Part shown: positions 1 through 8,807 of the stretch, piece after piece
Numbering within the stretch: position 1 is the first letter of the stretch
How the letters are laid out: each line of letters starts with the position of its first letter
NCBI RefSeq assembly: GCF_003609605.1
Contig: NZ_MCHY01000008.1
Location: forward strand, 744,001-808,000
DNA: 64,000 nucleotides
Origin: Ammoniphilus oxalaticus
GTDB taxonomy: Bacteria; Bacillota; Bacilli; Aneurinibacillales; RAOX-1
Direction: 5' to 3'
Notes under the pieces: generated by a model
The model's input: the letters and a program-made list of their open reading frames with translations, nothing else
Databases searched by the model: none
Told to the model about the DNA's origin: nothing
Program-made: the position numbers and the translations under genes

Positions 1-2
1 AC

Positions 3-887
3 AGTTCTAATTTATCTGAAGGGGACGCGAAAAGAACAGTGAAGATTGGTTATTTACCGATCACTCACGCCGTGCCGCTTTATATTGAAAAGGAACTAGA
101 AGGGTATAGTCATTTCGATTTAGAGCTGGTCAAGTTTGGCGCATGGCCTGATTTAATTGATGCGTTAAATACAGGAAGTATTGACGGGGCTTCGATGCTG
201 GTCACCCTTGCCATGAAGGCAAAGGAGCAAGGCATTGATTTAAAGGCTGTTGCTTTAGGGCATAAGGACGGTAACGTGCTCGTTGTCGGTAATGATATTG
301 AGAACGTAGCTGATCTGAAAGGGAAGAACTTTGCGATTCCACACAAATTCTCTTCCCACAATATTTTACTTTACCAAATGTTAAAACAAAACGGGATGAC
401 GTATGACGATATCACCCTGATTGAGCTTCCGCCAGCGGAAATGCCAGCCGCCCTTTCAGAAGGTCGGATTGCGGGGTACGTCGTGGCAGAGCCATTCGGA
501 GCCATCTCCGTAGCGATTGAACGAGGCAAAGTGCTTTATCAAGATTATGATGTCTGGGAAAATTCAATCGACTGTATGCTCGTTTTACGTAATGATTTTA
601 TTGATAATGAATTCGAAATTGCCCAAGAATTTGTAGACTACTATCTAAAAGCGGGCGAAGTTGCCGAGAAAAAAGATGAAGATACATTTGAAATGTCTTC
701 TCGCTATATGAGTGTGGAAAAGGATGTATTGGATCTTTCCTTCCAGTGGATTCGTTACGATGATTTAAAGATTACGGAAGAAGATTACGCCGAATTGGTC
801 GACTACTTAATTGAGATGAAATTACAAGAACACCCGCCAACATTTGAAGAGTTCGTGGATAATCGTCTCATAGATCAAGTGAAGTGA
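3..887 (+). CDS. ABC transporter substrate-binding protein, NrtA/CmpA/SsuA type (5' end outside window)
   Basis: This is the solute-binding subunit of an anion or small-organic importer, working outside the membrane with the permease that follows four bases later. The reading frame is open back to the first bases of the window, and residues before the GTG at 39 (SSNLSEGDAKR) look like the linker of a mature lipoprotein. The GTG is therefore probably an internal valine, and the signal peptide lies upstream of the window. The NMT1/SsuA fold is recognisable from GYLPITHAVPLY at the N-terminus, a W-P-D-L-I-D-AL-NTG-IDGA stretch, and KGKNFAIPHKFSSHN followed by LPPAEMPAALSEGRI and AEPFGA, all typical of NrtA/CmpA-type proteins. 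The substrate cannot be told from sequence. Nitrate, sulfonate, bicarbonate or a thiamine precursor are all possible; the last is only suggested by thiC 2.7 kb away. Confidence 0.85.
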   Translation, partial: SSNLSEGDAKRTVKIGYLPITHAVPLYIEKELEGYSHFDLELVKFGAWPDLIDALNTGSIDGASMLVTLAMKAKEQGIDLKAVALGHKDGNVLVVGNDIENVADLKGKNFAIPHKFSSHNILLYQMLKQNGMTYDDITLIELPPAEMPAALSEGRIAGYVVAEPFGAISVAIERGKVLYQDYDVWENSIDCMLVLRNDFIDNEFEIAQEFVDYYLKAGEVAEKKDEDTFEMSSRYMSVEKDVLDLSFQWIRYDDLKITEEDYAELVDYLIEMKLQEHPPTFEEFVDNRLIDQVK

Positions 888-891
888 TAGC

Positions 892-1656
892 ATGAGTAAT
901 GCAAGACATGTTACAAATGTGGCGCTTGGTTTTGTCATATTGCTCGGAGTATGGCAGGCCATCGTTATTATCGGGCAATACGAATCCGCGTTATTTCCTA
1001 GCCCATTGAAGGTAGGAGCTGGCTTAATGCAAATGATCCAAGACGGCAGTATTTTCGTTCACCTGCGGGTGAGTGTTGGACGTTTTTTAGTCGGCTATTT
1101 ATTAGCCGTTACTTCGGCGATCGTGTTCGGGCTTATTTTAGGCAGAATTTCCGCGCTATGGGGAATCATCGACCCGATTGCTCAAGTGATTCGGCCAATT
1201 TCTCCGATTGCTTGGTCGCCGTTTATTGTGCTGTGGTTTGGAATTGGAGATATGCCGGCGATCGTGGTGATCTTCATTGCCGCTTTCTTTCCTGTTTTAA
1301 TGACAACGGTGAGCGCGGTCAAGAAAGTCGACGAAACGTATTTAAAAGTTGCTCAAAATTTTGAGTTGAATCAGCTGGATTTGATTCGTAAAATCATCTT
1401 TCCGGCCGCCTTCCCAACGATTGCGAATGGGTTGCATATTGCGGTCGGAACGGCTTGGATTTTCCTCGTGTCCGGTGAGATGGTCGGTACCCAATCGGGA
1501 TTAGGCTATTTGATTATTGATTCTAGAAACTCAATGCGCTTAGATTTAGTCATGGCGGGGATCGTCGTGATCGGTCTGGCGGGGCTTGCCCTTGATAAGG
1601 CCGTTGGACAATTGGAAAAGCGAATCAATCGCGTGTGGGGAAGAGCGGAGCATTAG
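892..1656 (+). CDS. ABC transporter permease, SsuC/TauC/NrtB type
   Basis: This is the membrane subunit of the same importer as the upstream binding protein, and the ATG lies four bases after that gene's stop. The 254-residue protein has about six hydrophobic segments. Its cytoplasmic loop, about residues 135-185, reads VKKVDETYLKVAQNFELN then FPAAFPTIANGLHIAVGTAW, matching the EAA-type loop of the BPD_transp_1 family that docks on the ATPase. No ATP-binding subunit follows, because a terminator comes next, so the ATPase gene should lie upstream outside the window. Substrate is unknown. Confidence 0.88.
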   Translation: MSNARHVTNVALGFVILLGVWQAIVIIGQYESALFPSPLKVGAGLMQMIQDGSIFVHLRVSVGRFLVGYLLAVTSAIVFGLILGRISALWGIIDPIAQVIRPISPIAWSPFIVLWFGIGDMPAIVVIFIAAFFPVLMTTVSAVKKVDETYLKVAQNFELNQLDLIRKIIFPAAFPTIANGLHIAVGTAWIFLVSGEMVGTQSGLGYLIIDSRNSMRLDLVMAGIVVIGLAGLALDKAVGQLEKRINRVWGRAEH

Positions 1657-1679
1657 CGCGCCTTCACTACTGACATGAG

Positions 1680-1725
1680 AAAACCCCCATAGGTAATCGA
1701 AGAGAGGAACCTAAGGGGGTTTTTG
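1680..1725. terminator. Bidirectional rho-independent terminator
   Basis: An AAAACCCCC arm and a matching GGGGGTTTTT arm enclose a loop of about 25 bases that itself carries an AGG/CCT extension. It has a T-tract on both strands, so it can end the ABC transporter transcript on the plus strand and the acetyltransferase transcript on the minus strand. Confidence 0.8.
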
Positions 1726-1762
1726 TCGTTGTTGAAGACAGGCTCAGAGAAGGTCCTTGTGT

Positions 1763-2188
1763 CTACAGCTGTTTTGTAAGCGCCACATGCGGAATGCCAT
1801 CCTCCATGAAGACTTCGGAGTTCGTAACGTAGCCTAATTTGCGGTAAAAACCTTCCGCTTGCGTCTGTCCATGGATTAAAGCTTTCGTAAACCCTTGTTC
1901 CCGGGCGATCTGTTCCAGCGTTTCGATGATAACTTTGCCCAAGCCGTGTTTGCGGTAAGGGGCAAGGATGCAAATTCTTTCCAGTTTTGCCTGGTCTTTG
2001 ATCGCGCGAACTCTGCCCGTCCCGATCGGTTGTCTTTCATCGCTATAAACTAAGATATGCTCAGCCTCCGCCTCGTGTTGATCAAATTCCACCTCCAATG
2101 CTACGCCTTGTTCTTCAACGAATACCGTTCTTCGAATGGCAAACGCGTCTTCTAATTGTTGTTTCGTTGTTACCCGATTGACGTCCAT
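1763..2188 (-). CDS. GNAT family N-acetyltransferase, YjcF-like
   Basis: Predicted to transfer an acetyl group from acetyl-CoA to an amine; the substrate is unknown. The 141-residue product shows the GNAT acetyl-CoA loop (R-K-H-G-L-G-K), an upstream LERICILAPYR strand and a C-terminal QAEGFYRKLGY motif. The N-terminal segment RRTVFVEEQGV...EFDQHE is characteristic of the YjcF/ElaA-like subgroup. I chose the ATG at 2188 because AGGCAGG precedes it at good spacing and the length then fits the family. The frame is open further upstream to 2266, but those 26 residues look unlike the family. It is convergent with the ABC operon and shares its terminator. Confidence 0.82.
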   Translation of the reverse strand: MDVNRVTTKQQLEDAFAIRRTVFVEEQGVALEVEFDQHEAEAEHILVYSDERQPIGTGRVRAIKDQAKLERICILAPYRKHGLGKVIIETLEQIAREQGFTKALIHGQTQAEGFYRKLGYVTNSEVFMEDGIPHVALTKQL

Positions 2189-2258
2189 TTTTAAACCTGC
2201 CTTTCTAGCAAAAAGAAGCCTTGTCCTATCGTAAACGATTATTTTAGTGTATGTAAAG

Positions 2259-2303
2259 GCGGTCAAACAACCGCGTTGAAAGGGGGGGGGGCTGTTTGAC
2301 CGC
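2259..2303 (-). terminator. Hairpin with a ten-base G/C homopolymer loop, likely terminator
   Basis: Arms GCGGTCAAACA (2259-2269) and TGTTTGACCGC (2293-2303) are perfectly complementary over 11 bp. They lie just after the stop of the minus-strand kinase-like gene. The loop holds a run of ten G on the plus strand. The T-tract on the minus strand is weak, so termination is inferred from position and stem strength. Confidence 0.5.
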
Positions 2304-2320
2304 TAACTACTTTATTTCAT

Positions 2321-2848
2321 TCATTTCTTACGTTTAAAGTTGCCATAATCAATGACGACCATTCCCCCTTTTTTATTTAAACGGGTGTTCGAGCCTTTTA
2401 ATTTCTTCGATCGACTGAACAAATCATCCGTGATGATCCCTCTTTTTTTAAATCGTTTTTCTAATTTCTTTAATTTTTGTTTGTTTTTCTTCGTGTCGGG
2501 GACTATTTGATTGATCTTATCCATTATCAGCCAACCTGCGCCATTTTCGCGGATTTTAGCCAGATGTTTTTTTAAGTTACGTGGGGCAGAGCGATAGATT
2601 TTGATCTCTCTCTTATTATCTCGCAACCCCTTTTCATTGATGGCTACTTTTAACACCGACTTCTTCGTTAGATCGTACACGAGACGTTTACTTCCTTCTC
2701 CCATGACCTCATACGGCAAAGCTAATTTATGCTTCATTATTTTTAACCGTTCGGATTTATCCTTCGGTAAGCGATTCTTTTTAACTTTTTTTATCCATTG
2801 CGCAATAGACTTACGATCACGTCGCCGTAGGATTCTGGAACGAGCCAT
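2321..2848 (-). CDS. Small, highly basic protein-kinase-like protein
   Basis: A 175-residue protein that appears to hold a condensed protein-kinase-like fold. Visible landmarks in order: a glycine-loop-like GEGSKRLVYDL (50-60), a VLKVA strand with Lys67 as the candidate ATP lysine, Glu81 in REIKIY as the helix C glutamate, a hinge-like GWLIMDKI (105-112), an Asp pair at 141-142 with Asn154, and a DYG (167-169) in the place of DFG. The order is right for a kinase or phosphotransferase, but the protein is far shorter than a normal kinase (about 250 or more). No canonical HRD is present, and both ends are packed with Lys and Arg. It starts after a strong GGGAGGTGG site and is a single-gene unit. 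It could be an active mini-kinase, a pseudokinase or a nucleic-acid-binding protein; substrate unknown. Confidence 0.55.
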   Translation of the reverse strand: MARSRILRRRDRKSIAQWIKKVKKNRLPKDKSERLKIMKHKLALPYEVMGEGSKRLVYDLTKKSVLKVAINEKGLRDNKREIKIYRSAPRNLKKHLAKIRENGAGWLIMDKINQIVPDTKKNKQKLKKLEKRFKKRGIITDDLFSRSKKLKGSNTRLNKKGGMVVIDYGNFKRKK

Positions 2849-3066
2849 TTCCGGGCCACCTCCCGATCGTTTTGGTCCAATTATATTAAGAAACTTCTCA
2901 GATTATTTTATTATTTTTCAGGTAGATGGGAAGCGGCGCATGAACCAAGATAAGAGTGGACTTTTGCAAAAATAGGACGGCTTTACGACGCTCAGTTGTA
3001 AAAGTATAAAAAAATGGGTGTTGGAAAAGATAAAGGCTGTATTGAAAATTAAGGAGGTTAGTTAAT

Positions 3067-3246
3067 ATGGATAAACAACGAGCGATGGAGATCGTATCTT
3101 CAGAAGTCATGGCGCATGTGACGCACGAAGGAAAGCCTGTTTACATCCGCGAAGTAGATGGTCAAGCGCAGACTGCTAGCGTCTATCCGCTAGGCGAGCC
3201 TGAAAAGGAACAAGAGGTGCCATTGAGCAGCTTAATTGAGCAATAG
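3067..3246 (+). CDS. sspH: H-type small acid-soluble spore protein
   Basis: A 59-residue minor spore-core protein expected to be made in the forespore and broken down at germination. The N-terminal MDKQRAMEIVSS, the central GKPVYIREVD and the PLGEPEKEQEVP stretch near the end fit the SspH family in both length and order. An excellent AAGGAGGT site lies eight bases before the ATG. It stands alone between the kinase-like gene on the other strand and the thiC leader. It is direct evidence that the organism makes endospores. Forespore sigma-G control is expected from the family but I could not place a convincing sigma-G promoter. Confidence 0.88.
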   Translation: MDKQRAMEIVSSEVMAHVTHEGKPVYIREVDGQAQTASVYPLGEPEKEQEVPLSSLIEQ

Positions 3247-3305
3247 GAAAAATATGCTTGTCAAAAGTTTAGTAGCGCGCTAATATAGTTGTTGAGCAAC
3301 TAAAT

Positions 3306-3412
3306 AGCCTTACACGGGAGCTTAGGGAACTAGGCTGAGAGGATAACGTTAATCTGTTATCGACCGTTGAACCTGAACTGGATAATGCCAGCGGAGGGAT
3401 TAGACAAGCATT
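3306..3412 (+). promoter_or_regulatory. TPP riboswitch (THI element) of thiC
   Basis: The conserved thi-box parts appear in order: ACGGGAGCTT, then GGCTGAGAGG, then GACCGTTGAACCTGAACTGG and ATAATGCCAGCGGAGGGAT. This is the thiamine pyrophosphate aptamer. It is followed about 50 bases later by a rho-independent terminator and then thiC, so thiamine pyrophosphate should cause early termination. Confidence 0.96.
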
Positions 3413-3460
3413 GTTGTGTTTAATGTTTTTTACAACATGGGTCACAATCAGTATCTATTC

Positions 3461-3492
3461 ATCCGCATGAATCTATTCATGCGGATTTTTGA
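3461..3492 (+). terminator. Expression-platform terminator of the TPP riboswitch
   Basis: ATCCGCATGAAT (3461-3472) pairs with ATTCATGCGGAT (3475-3486) and is followed by TTTTTGATTTT. It lies between the aptamer and the thiC start, as expected for transcription attenuation by bound TPP. Confidence 0.88.
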
Positions 3493-3565
3493 TTTTATTG
3501 TGATCGATTAAGTCATCTTCCGCCTCCATAAAGGTTCGAAATATTTTGTATTTTCGAAAAAATAG

Positions 3566-5341
<1,776 letters not shown>

Positions 5342-5381
5342 AGAAGATTGATATGTAAAAACCTAGGAGGGGATTTTGCCA

Positions 5382-5552
5382 ATGAAGGATGCCGGTATCA
5401 TTACGAGTGAAATTAGGAAGTTGGAATCTCGCATAGCAGACTTAAAAGCAGAACTCCTCGAGCTCCAAGCATCATGCGCCCATCAAATGGTTAGTAACGA
5501 GTTGACAAGTACATGCGCGCGTTGTATGAAATCCGAAAGTCTCTATTATTAA
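5382..5552 (+). CDS. Small coiled-coil protein with a Cys/His cluster, unknown function
   Basis: A 56-residue protein not assigned to a named family. Residues 8-32 form a clear helical heptad region (SEIRKLESRIADLKAELLEL). It is followed by C-A-H and, ten residues later, C-A-R-C, a possible four-ligand zinc site. The ATG has a strong TAGGAGGGG site. It lies 40 bases after thiC and before the terminator, so it probably shares the thiC transcript. A link to thiamine is possible but there is no direct evidence for one. Confidence 0.7.
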   Translation: MKDAGIITSEIRKLESRIADLKAELLELQASCAHQMVSNELTSTCARCMKSESLYY

Positions 5553-5555
5553 GTA

Positions 5556-5585
5556 AAAAGCTGACCTCTTTGGTCAGCTTTTTTA
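5556..5585 (+). terminator. Rho-independent terminator after thiC unit
   Basis: AAAGCTGACC and GGTCAGCTTTTTT form a 10-bp stem with a five-base loop and a T6 tail, directly after the small Cys/His protein. Confidence 0.9.
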
Positions 5586-5726
5586 TAACTACGGATATAC
5601 ATCCATTTTACGTCCGATTCGCCACTAAAATTTTCACTCGCATGCGATTCGATTAGTGATGTATAATAAAAACGATTATGCAACAGATCAGTATACTTTT
5701 TTGAATGGAAAGAGAGTGGAGCGGTC

Positions 5727-6446
5727 ATGGGACGTAAATGGAATAATATTAAGGAAAAAAAAGCGACAAAAGATAAGAACACAAGTCGGATCTACGCAAA
5801 ATTTGGTAAAGAGATTTATGTCGCGGCAAAGCAAGGGGAACCTGATCCTGAATCCAATCGGGCGCTGAAAGTTGTGCTCGAACGCGCCAAAACATACATG
5901 GTTCCTAAAGCAATCATTGACCGCGCGATTGAAAAAGCAAAGGGCGGCGCTGAGGAAAATTATGATGAGCTTCGTTATGAGGGGTTTGGACCGAACGGCT
6001 CAATGATTATTGTTGAAGCATTAACGAATAATGTAAATCGCACAGCGGCGGAAGTTCGCTCCGCATTTAATAAAAATGGGGGGAACATGGGTGTCAATGG
6101 TTCTGTCGCCTACATGTTTGATCCAACCGCAGTTTTTGGTGTAGAAGGAATAACCGCGGATGAAGTACTTGAATTGTTAATGGAAGCGGATATTGAAGCG
6201 TGTGATATCTTTGAAGAAGGGGACTCGGTGATCATCTACGCCGAGCCAGATCAATTTCATGCGGCGCAAGAAGCGTTTAAGTCAATAGGCGTAACGGAAT
6301 TTACTGTAGCTGAGCTGACAATGCTCGCTCAAAACGATATCGAATTATCACAAGATGCGCGGGTTGAATTTGAGCAGTTAATTGAAGCTTTAGATGAGCT
6401 TGAGGATGTCCAGCAGGTCTTCCACAACGTAGACTTGGATGACTAG
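5727..6446 (+). CDS. yeeN: YebC/PmpR-family protein, YeeN type
   Basis: A member of the YebC/PmpR family, described as DNA-binding transcription regulators and more recently linked to relief of ribosome stalling. The 239 residues begin [26 protein letters not shown] and continue with [17 protein letters not shown] and GFGPNGSMI, which match the B. subtilis YeeN subgroup closely. The middle and C-terminal domains ([23 protein letters not shown]) are complete. A TATAAT box at 5662-5667 precedes it. The ATG at 5727 follows a purine-rich GGAGCGG site. It is a single-gene unit. Confidence 0.92.
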   Translation: MGRKWNNIKEKKATKDKNTSRIYAKFGKEIYVAAKQGEPDPESNRALKVVLERAKTYMVPKAIIDRAIEKAKGGAEENYDELRYEGFGPNGSMIIVEALTNNVNRTAAEVRSAFNKNGGNMGVNGSVAYMFDPTAVFGVEGITADEVLELLMEADIEACDIFEEGDSVIIYAEPDQFHAAQEAFKSIGVTEFTVAELTMLAQNDIELSQDARVEFEQLIEALDELEDVQQVFHNVDLDD

Positions 6447-6562
6447 TTGTGAATAAATGTGAGTCATAAATGGACGGATGTAGTTTAAAGTATGCGTAAC
6501 ATTCATTCGTCCTTTTTCTTAATGAATCCCTTACAGTTATTTACAAATGTGTGGGAAATGGA

Positions 6563-6592
6563 TTGACTTTGAGTACGATACTTTAGTATTAT
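6563..6592 (+). promoter_or_regulatory. Likely sigma-A promoter for the small coiled-coil gene
   Basis: TTGACT at 6563-6568 is separated by 18 bases from TATTAT at 6587-6592. A second overlapping -10 choice (TAGTAT) gives a 15-base gap. It lies about 45 bases before the next start codon. Confidence 0.5.
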
Positions 6593-6634
6593 TGTTTGAA
6601 GTCATACTTTACTGTTTAAAAGAGGGTGTAATAC

Positions 6635-6811
6635 TTGGAATTATTGCATAGAGAACTTGACACAATTTCCGATCAACAGGAACTAACCTCCATAAAAGAA
6701 CAATTAAAAGAGCAAGTGCTTGAAAAAATGTCATGGCAGGACCGAATGAATCTTTACAAGCAAATCCAAAACATTAATGAAAGATTAGAAAATTTAAAAA
6801 TAGAATCTTGA
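6635..6811 (+). CDS. Small helical protein, unknown function
   Basis: A 58-residue product starting at TTG, with an AGAGGGTG ribosome site seven bases upstream. It is rich in Glu, Lys, Gln and Leu (for example SIKEQLKEQVLEKM and QIQNINERLENLK) and should be two amphipathic helices, probably a coiled coil. It has its own promoter and terminator, which supports it as a real gene. I do not recognise the family. Confidence 0.62.
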   Translation: MELLHRELDTISDQQELTSIKEQLKEQVLEKMSWQDRMNLYKQIQNINERLENLKIES

Positions 6812-6818
6812 ATGCCCG

Positions 6819-6852
6819 ATCCCCTTGTTTGAAAAAACAAGGGGATTTTTTT
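6819..6852 (+). terminator. Rho-independent terminator
   Basis: ATCCCCTTGTTT and AACAAGGGGAT form an 11-bp stem followed by T7, immediately after the small helical gene. Confidence 0.9.
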
Positions 6853-6930
6853 GTTAGAAAAGAGTATTACGAAGCATAATTAAGAGCATAACTGGTAAAA
6901 GGGTTAAGGTAAAGAAAGGAGTGGACGCGC

Positions 6931-7617
6931 TTGGAAAATCAGCTAGATCAGAAAAAACGAATCGCCGCGGAAAAAGCGGTTGAGTGGATCGAGGATGGAA
7001 TGCTGATCGGCCTAGGTTCGGGATCAACTGTGTATTGGTTCATCCGCAAATTAGCCGAACGCGTTCACGATGGGTTGCGTATTCAAGGAATCCCATCTTC
7101 CAAGCGGACGGAACAATGGGCCGATGAGATGGGAATTCCTTTAACTGACTTTTCCAAAACGGATCGTTTAGACTTGGCGATTGATGGAGCGGATGAAGTC
7201 GACCCGAAGCTCAACTTGATTAAAGGCGGCGGAGGTTCGTTGTTGCGTGAGAAGCTAGTGAATCAAGTCGCTGACAAGCTGATCATCATTGTGGATGATT
7301 CTAAAGCGGTTCTCCAGCTCGGTCAGTTTCCTCTACCCGTAGAGGTTGTGCCTTTTGCTTGGCAAACGACCGTGAATCGGTTGAGGGAGCTTGGTGTTGA
7401 GCCGAGGCTGAGAATGGATGGGGCCCGCCCATTTGTGTCCAATAATCAGAACTATATTTTTGATTGCGCGTTTCAGACAATTCGAGATCCTCAAGCGTTG
7501 CATCGTGAACTGAAGCAAGTGTTGGGAGTGGTGGAGACGGGTCTTTTTTTGAACATGGCGGATCTGGTTTTGATCGGTTCTGAACAAGGGGTCCAACAGC
7601 TCAAAAAACAGGCGTAG
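6931..7617 (+). CDS. rpiA: Ribose-5-phosphate isomerase A
   Basis: Interconverts ribose 5-phosphate and ribulose 5-phosphate in the pentose phosphate pathway. The 228-residue length is normal. The motifs LGSGSTVYWFIRKL near residue 30, LAIDGADEVDPKLNLIKGGGG (the DGAD and KGGG active-site loops) and the REKLVNQVADK segment are intact. The start is a TTG after AAAGGAG; no better ATG is available. It is followed 93 bases later by an unknown small gene that may be co-transcribed. Confidence 0.95.
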   Translation: MENQLDQKKRIAAEKAVEWIEDGMLIGLGSGSTVYWFIRKLAERVHDGLRIQGIPSSKRTEQWADEMGIPLTDFSKTDRLDLAIDGADEVDPKLNLIKGGGGSLLREKLVNQVADKLIIIVDDSKAVLQLGQFPLPVEVVPFAWQTTVNRLRELGVEPRLRMDGARPFVSNNQNYIFDCAFQTIRDPQALHRELKQVLGVVETGLFLNMADLVLIGSEQGVQQLKKQA

Positions 7618-7710
7618 CGTCCAATTAGCAGTCAAGCGAGACAAGATACTACTCGAAACCAGTTTGGATGAATATGAATAAAAGAGACCACTGAAAGGGG
7701 GTCGATCTAT

Positions 7711-7983
7711 TTGACACAAGAAGAAATCGCCCAAGTTTCAGACCACCTTGACAGCATCAAAGGAAGACCCTTTACGATTACGATGCCGAACGATGGAAAG
7801 AGATACCGGGTGGCGATGTACGGAATGAAAGGGAATCGCGTCATTTTTAAAACGGTGCAAAAGGAAGCGAGAGAACTGGCGGAACAATACGGTGAGCTCA
7901 GTTTTATGTTTCCGATCCATTTTTTCGAACCGTTATTAGGCGGGGGGAAGGATATTAAAAATATAAGTGACATGTTTGACTAG
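7711..7983 (+). CDS. Hypothetical 90-residue protein
   Basis: Starts with TTG after an AAAGGGGG site. The product is a compact mixed-structure protein with KGRPFTITMPNDGKRYRVAMYGMKG and KTVQKEARELAEQYGE, suggesting two beta strands and a helix. It has no signal peptide, membrane span or metal-ligand cluster. It lies downstream of rpiA and is closed by a strong terminator. I do not recognise a family. Confidence 0.65.
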   Translation: MTQEEIAQVSDHLDSIKGRPFTITMPNDGKRYRVAMYGMKGNRVIFKTVQKEARELAEQYGELSFMFPIHFFEPLLGGGKDIKNISDMFD

Positions 7984-8000
7984 GTCACTGTTCGATGGAT

Positions 8001-8037
8001 GAAACCATTTTAGAGGTATCTCTAAAATGGTTTTTTC
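8001..8037. terminator. Strong, partly bidirectional terminator
   Basis: AAACCATTTTAGAG and CTCTAAAATGGTTTTTT form a long stem with a four-base loop. It separates the rpiA-side genes from the converging minus-strand gene and probably serves both. Confidence 0.88.
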
Positions 8038-8039
8038 CG

Positions 8040-8669
8040 TTAATGTGAGATGTTTTGCATGTCATAAAAATATTGGCTCGGATCAGTGATGGATGATTTT
8101 AAAAGGTGAAGGTACTGTTTGGATGTGACAATATCTGTCTGGTGTGTCGTTCGGACGGTCATTTGTCCAGAAACAAGGTTGACTAACTCTATTTGCGCGG
8201 GAATCTGATCAAATGCGAGATGACAGAAATAGATACATAAAAAGATCCAAGATTCCATGATTTCAGGTGTGTCATCCAATAAAAATTTTTTGACTGTAAA
8301 GTTGCCGTGATCATCCCAGAAGGCTAAAGGGATTGTCGTCGTTATGTGAATATCCCAATCAGGGATTGGAATAGAAAATTTTTTATAAACAAAAATCGGA
8401 ACCGATCGGTGGCAATCCTCCTTTAAGGAGCGCAAAAGGTGATTTGCAATCGTTTGGTTACTCGCTTGGGTCGGTGTCCAGATGAAGGATCTATTTCCCA
8501 TTGGATGCGAGAAGAATTCGAGGACTTTCCGCTGGATCGTTTGTTCCATCTTTTCGCGCCAGTTCAGTGATGAGCGCTTTTTTTTAATATATTTTCGCCA
8601 AAAAGAATGCGGGCACGTTAAAAAGTCAGACAAGTGAGTGTCAGTCAAGTTTTGAATACGTATATTCAT
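8040..8669 (-). CDS. Degenerate PD-(D/E)XK nuclease-like protein under Fur control
   Basis: A 209-residue protein that I read as a decayed or divergent member of the PD-(D/E)XK (Cas4/AddB nuclease-like) fold. The N-terminal LSDFLTCPHSFWRKYI resembles the CP-x-x-F entry motif of that group. The helix WIFLCIYFCHLAFDQIPAQIELVNL near residue 155 resembles its C-terminal helix-strand pair. The catalytic strands are not canonical: where G-x-x-D-R and I-V-D-x-K-T are expected, it has TTIPLAFWDDHG and FTVKKFLLDD. It is probably not an active nuclease of the known type. A GAAAGGAG-type ribosome site precedes the ATG. Its promoter is a perfect sigma-A consensus with a Fur box in the spacer, so expression should rise in iron starvation. 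The assignment of the fold is tentative. Confidence 0.6.
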   Translation of the reverse strand: MNIRIQNLTDTHLSDFLTCPHSFWRKYIKKKRSSLNWREKMEQTIQRKVLEFFSHPMGNRSFIWTPTQASNQTIANHLLRSLKEDCHRSVPIFVYKKFSIPIPDWDIHITTTIPLAFWDDHGNFTVKKFLLDDTPEIMESWIFLCIYFCHLAFDQIPAQIELVNLVSGQMTVRTTHQTDIVTSKQYLHLLKSSITDPSQYFYDMQNISH

Positions 8670-8707
8670 CGGGTTTCTCCTTTACTTTATGTACTGTGTT
8701 AGCGTTC

Positions 8708-8736
8708 ATTATAATGATAACGATTATCAATGTCAA
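8708..8736 (-). promoter_or_regulatory. Consensus sigma-A promoter with a Fur box in the spacer
   Basis: Read on the minus strand, TTGACA (8736-8731) is followed by a 17-base spacer and TATAAT (8713-8708), both perfect. The spacer and -10 edge carry TGATAATCGTTATCA (8729-8715), which matches the 7-1-7 Fur consensus with one mismatch. Repressor binding there would block RNA polymerase. The start codon of the PD-(D/E)XK-like gene is 39 bases downstream of the -10 box. Confidence 0.85.
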
Positions 8737-8758
8737 CAAAATGAACCCATTTTACAAT

Positions 8759-8796
8759 GAAAAAGCTACCTAGGCTGGCAATATAAGGTAGCTTTT
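8759..8796 (-). terminator. Rho-independent terminator of the four-cysteine small gene
   Basis: AAAAGCTACCT (8761-8771) and AGGTAGCTTTT (8786-8796) form an 11-bp stem. On the minus strand it is followed by a T-run, directly after the stop of the small gene at 8808. Confidence 0.75.
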
Positions 8797-8807
8797 CGGC
8801 ACATCTC

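Noticed and set aside
1-1656. Assignment of the ABC transporter as a thiamine-precursor (ThiXYZ) importer
   Set aside because: No TPP riboswitch is visible for it, and the binding protein looks more like NrtA/CmpA; proximity to thiC alone is not enough.
2601-2975. Plus-strand frame opposite the kinase-like gene
   Set aside because: It is the antisense of a gene with better ribosome site and motif content.
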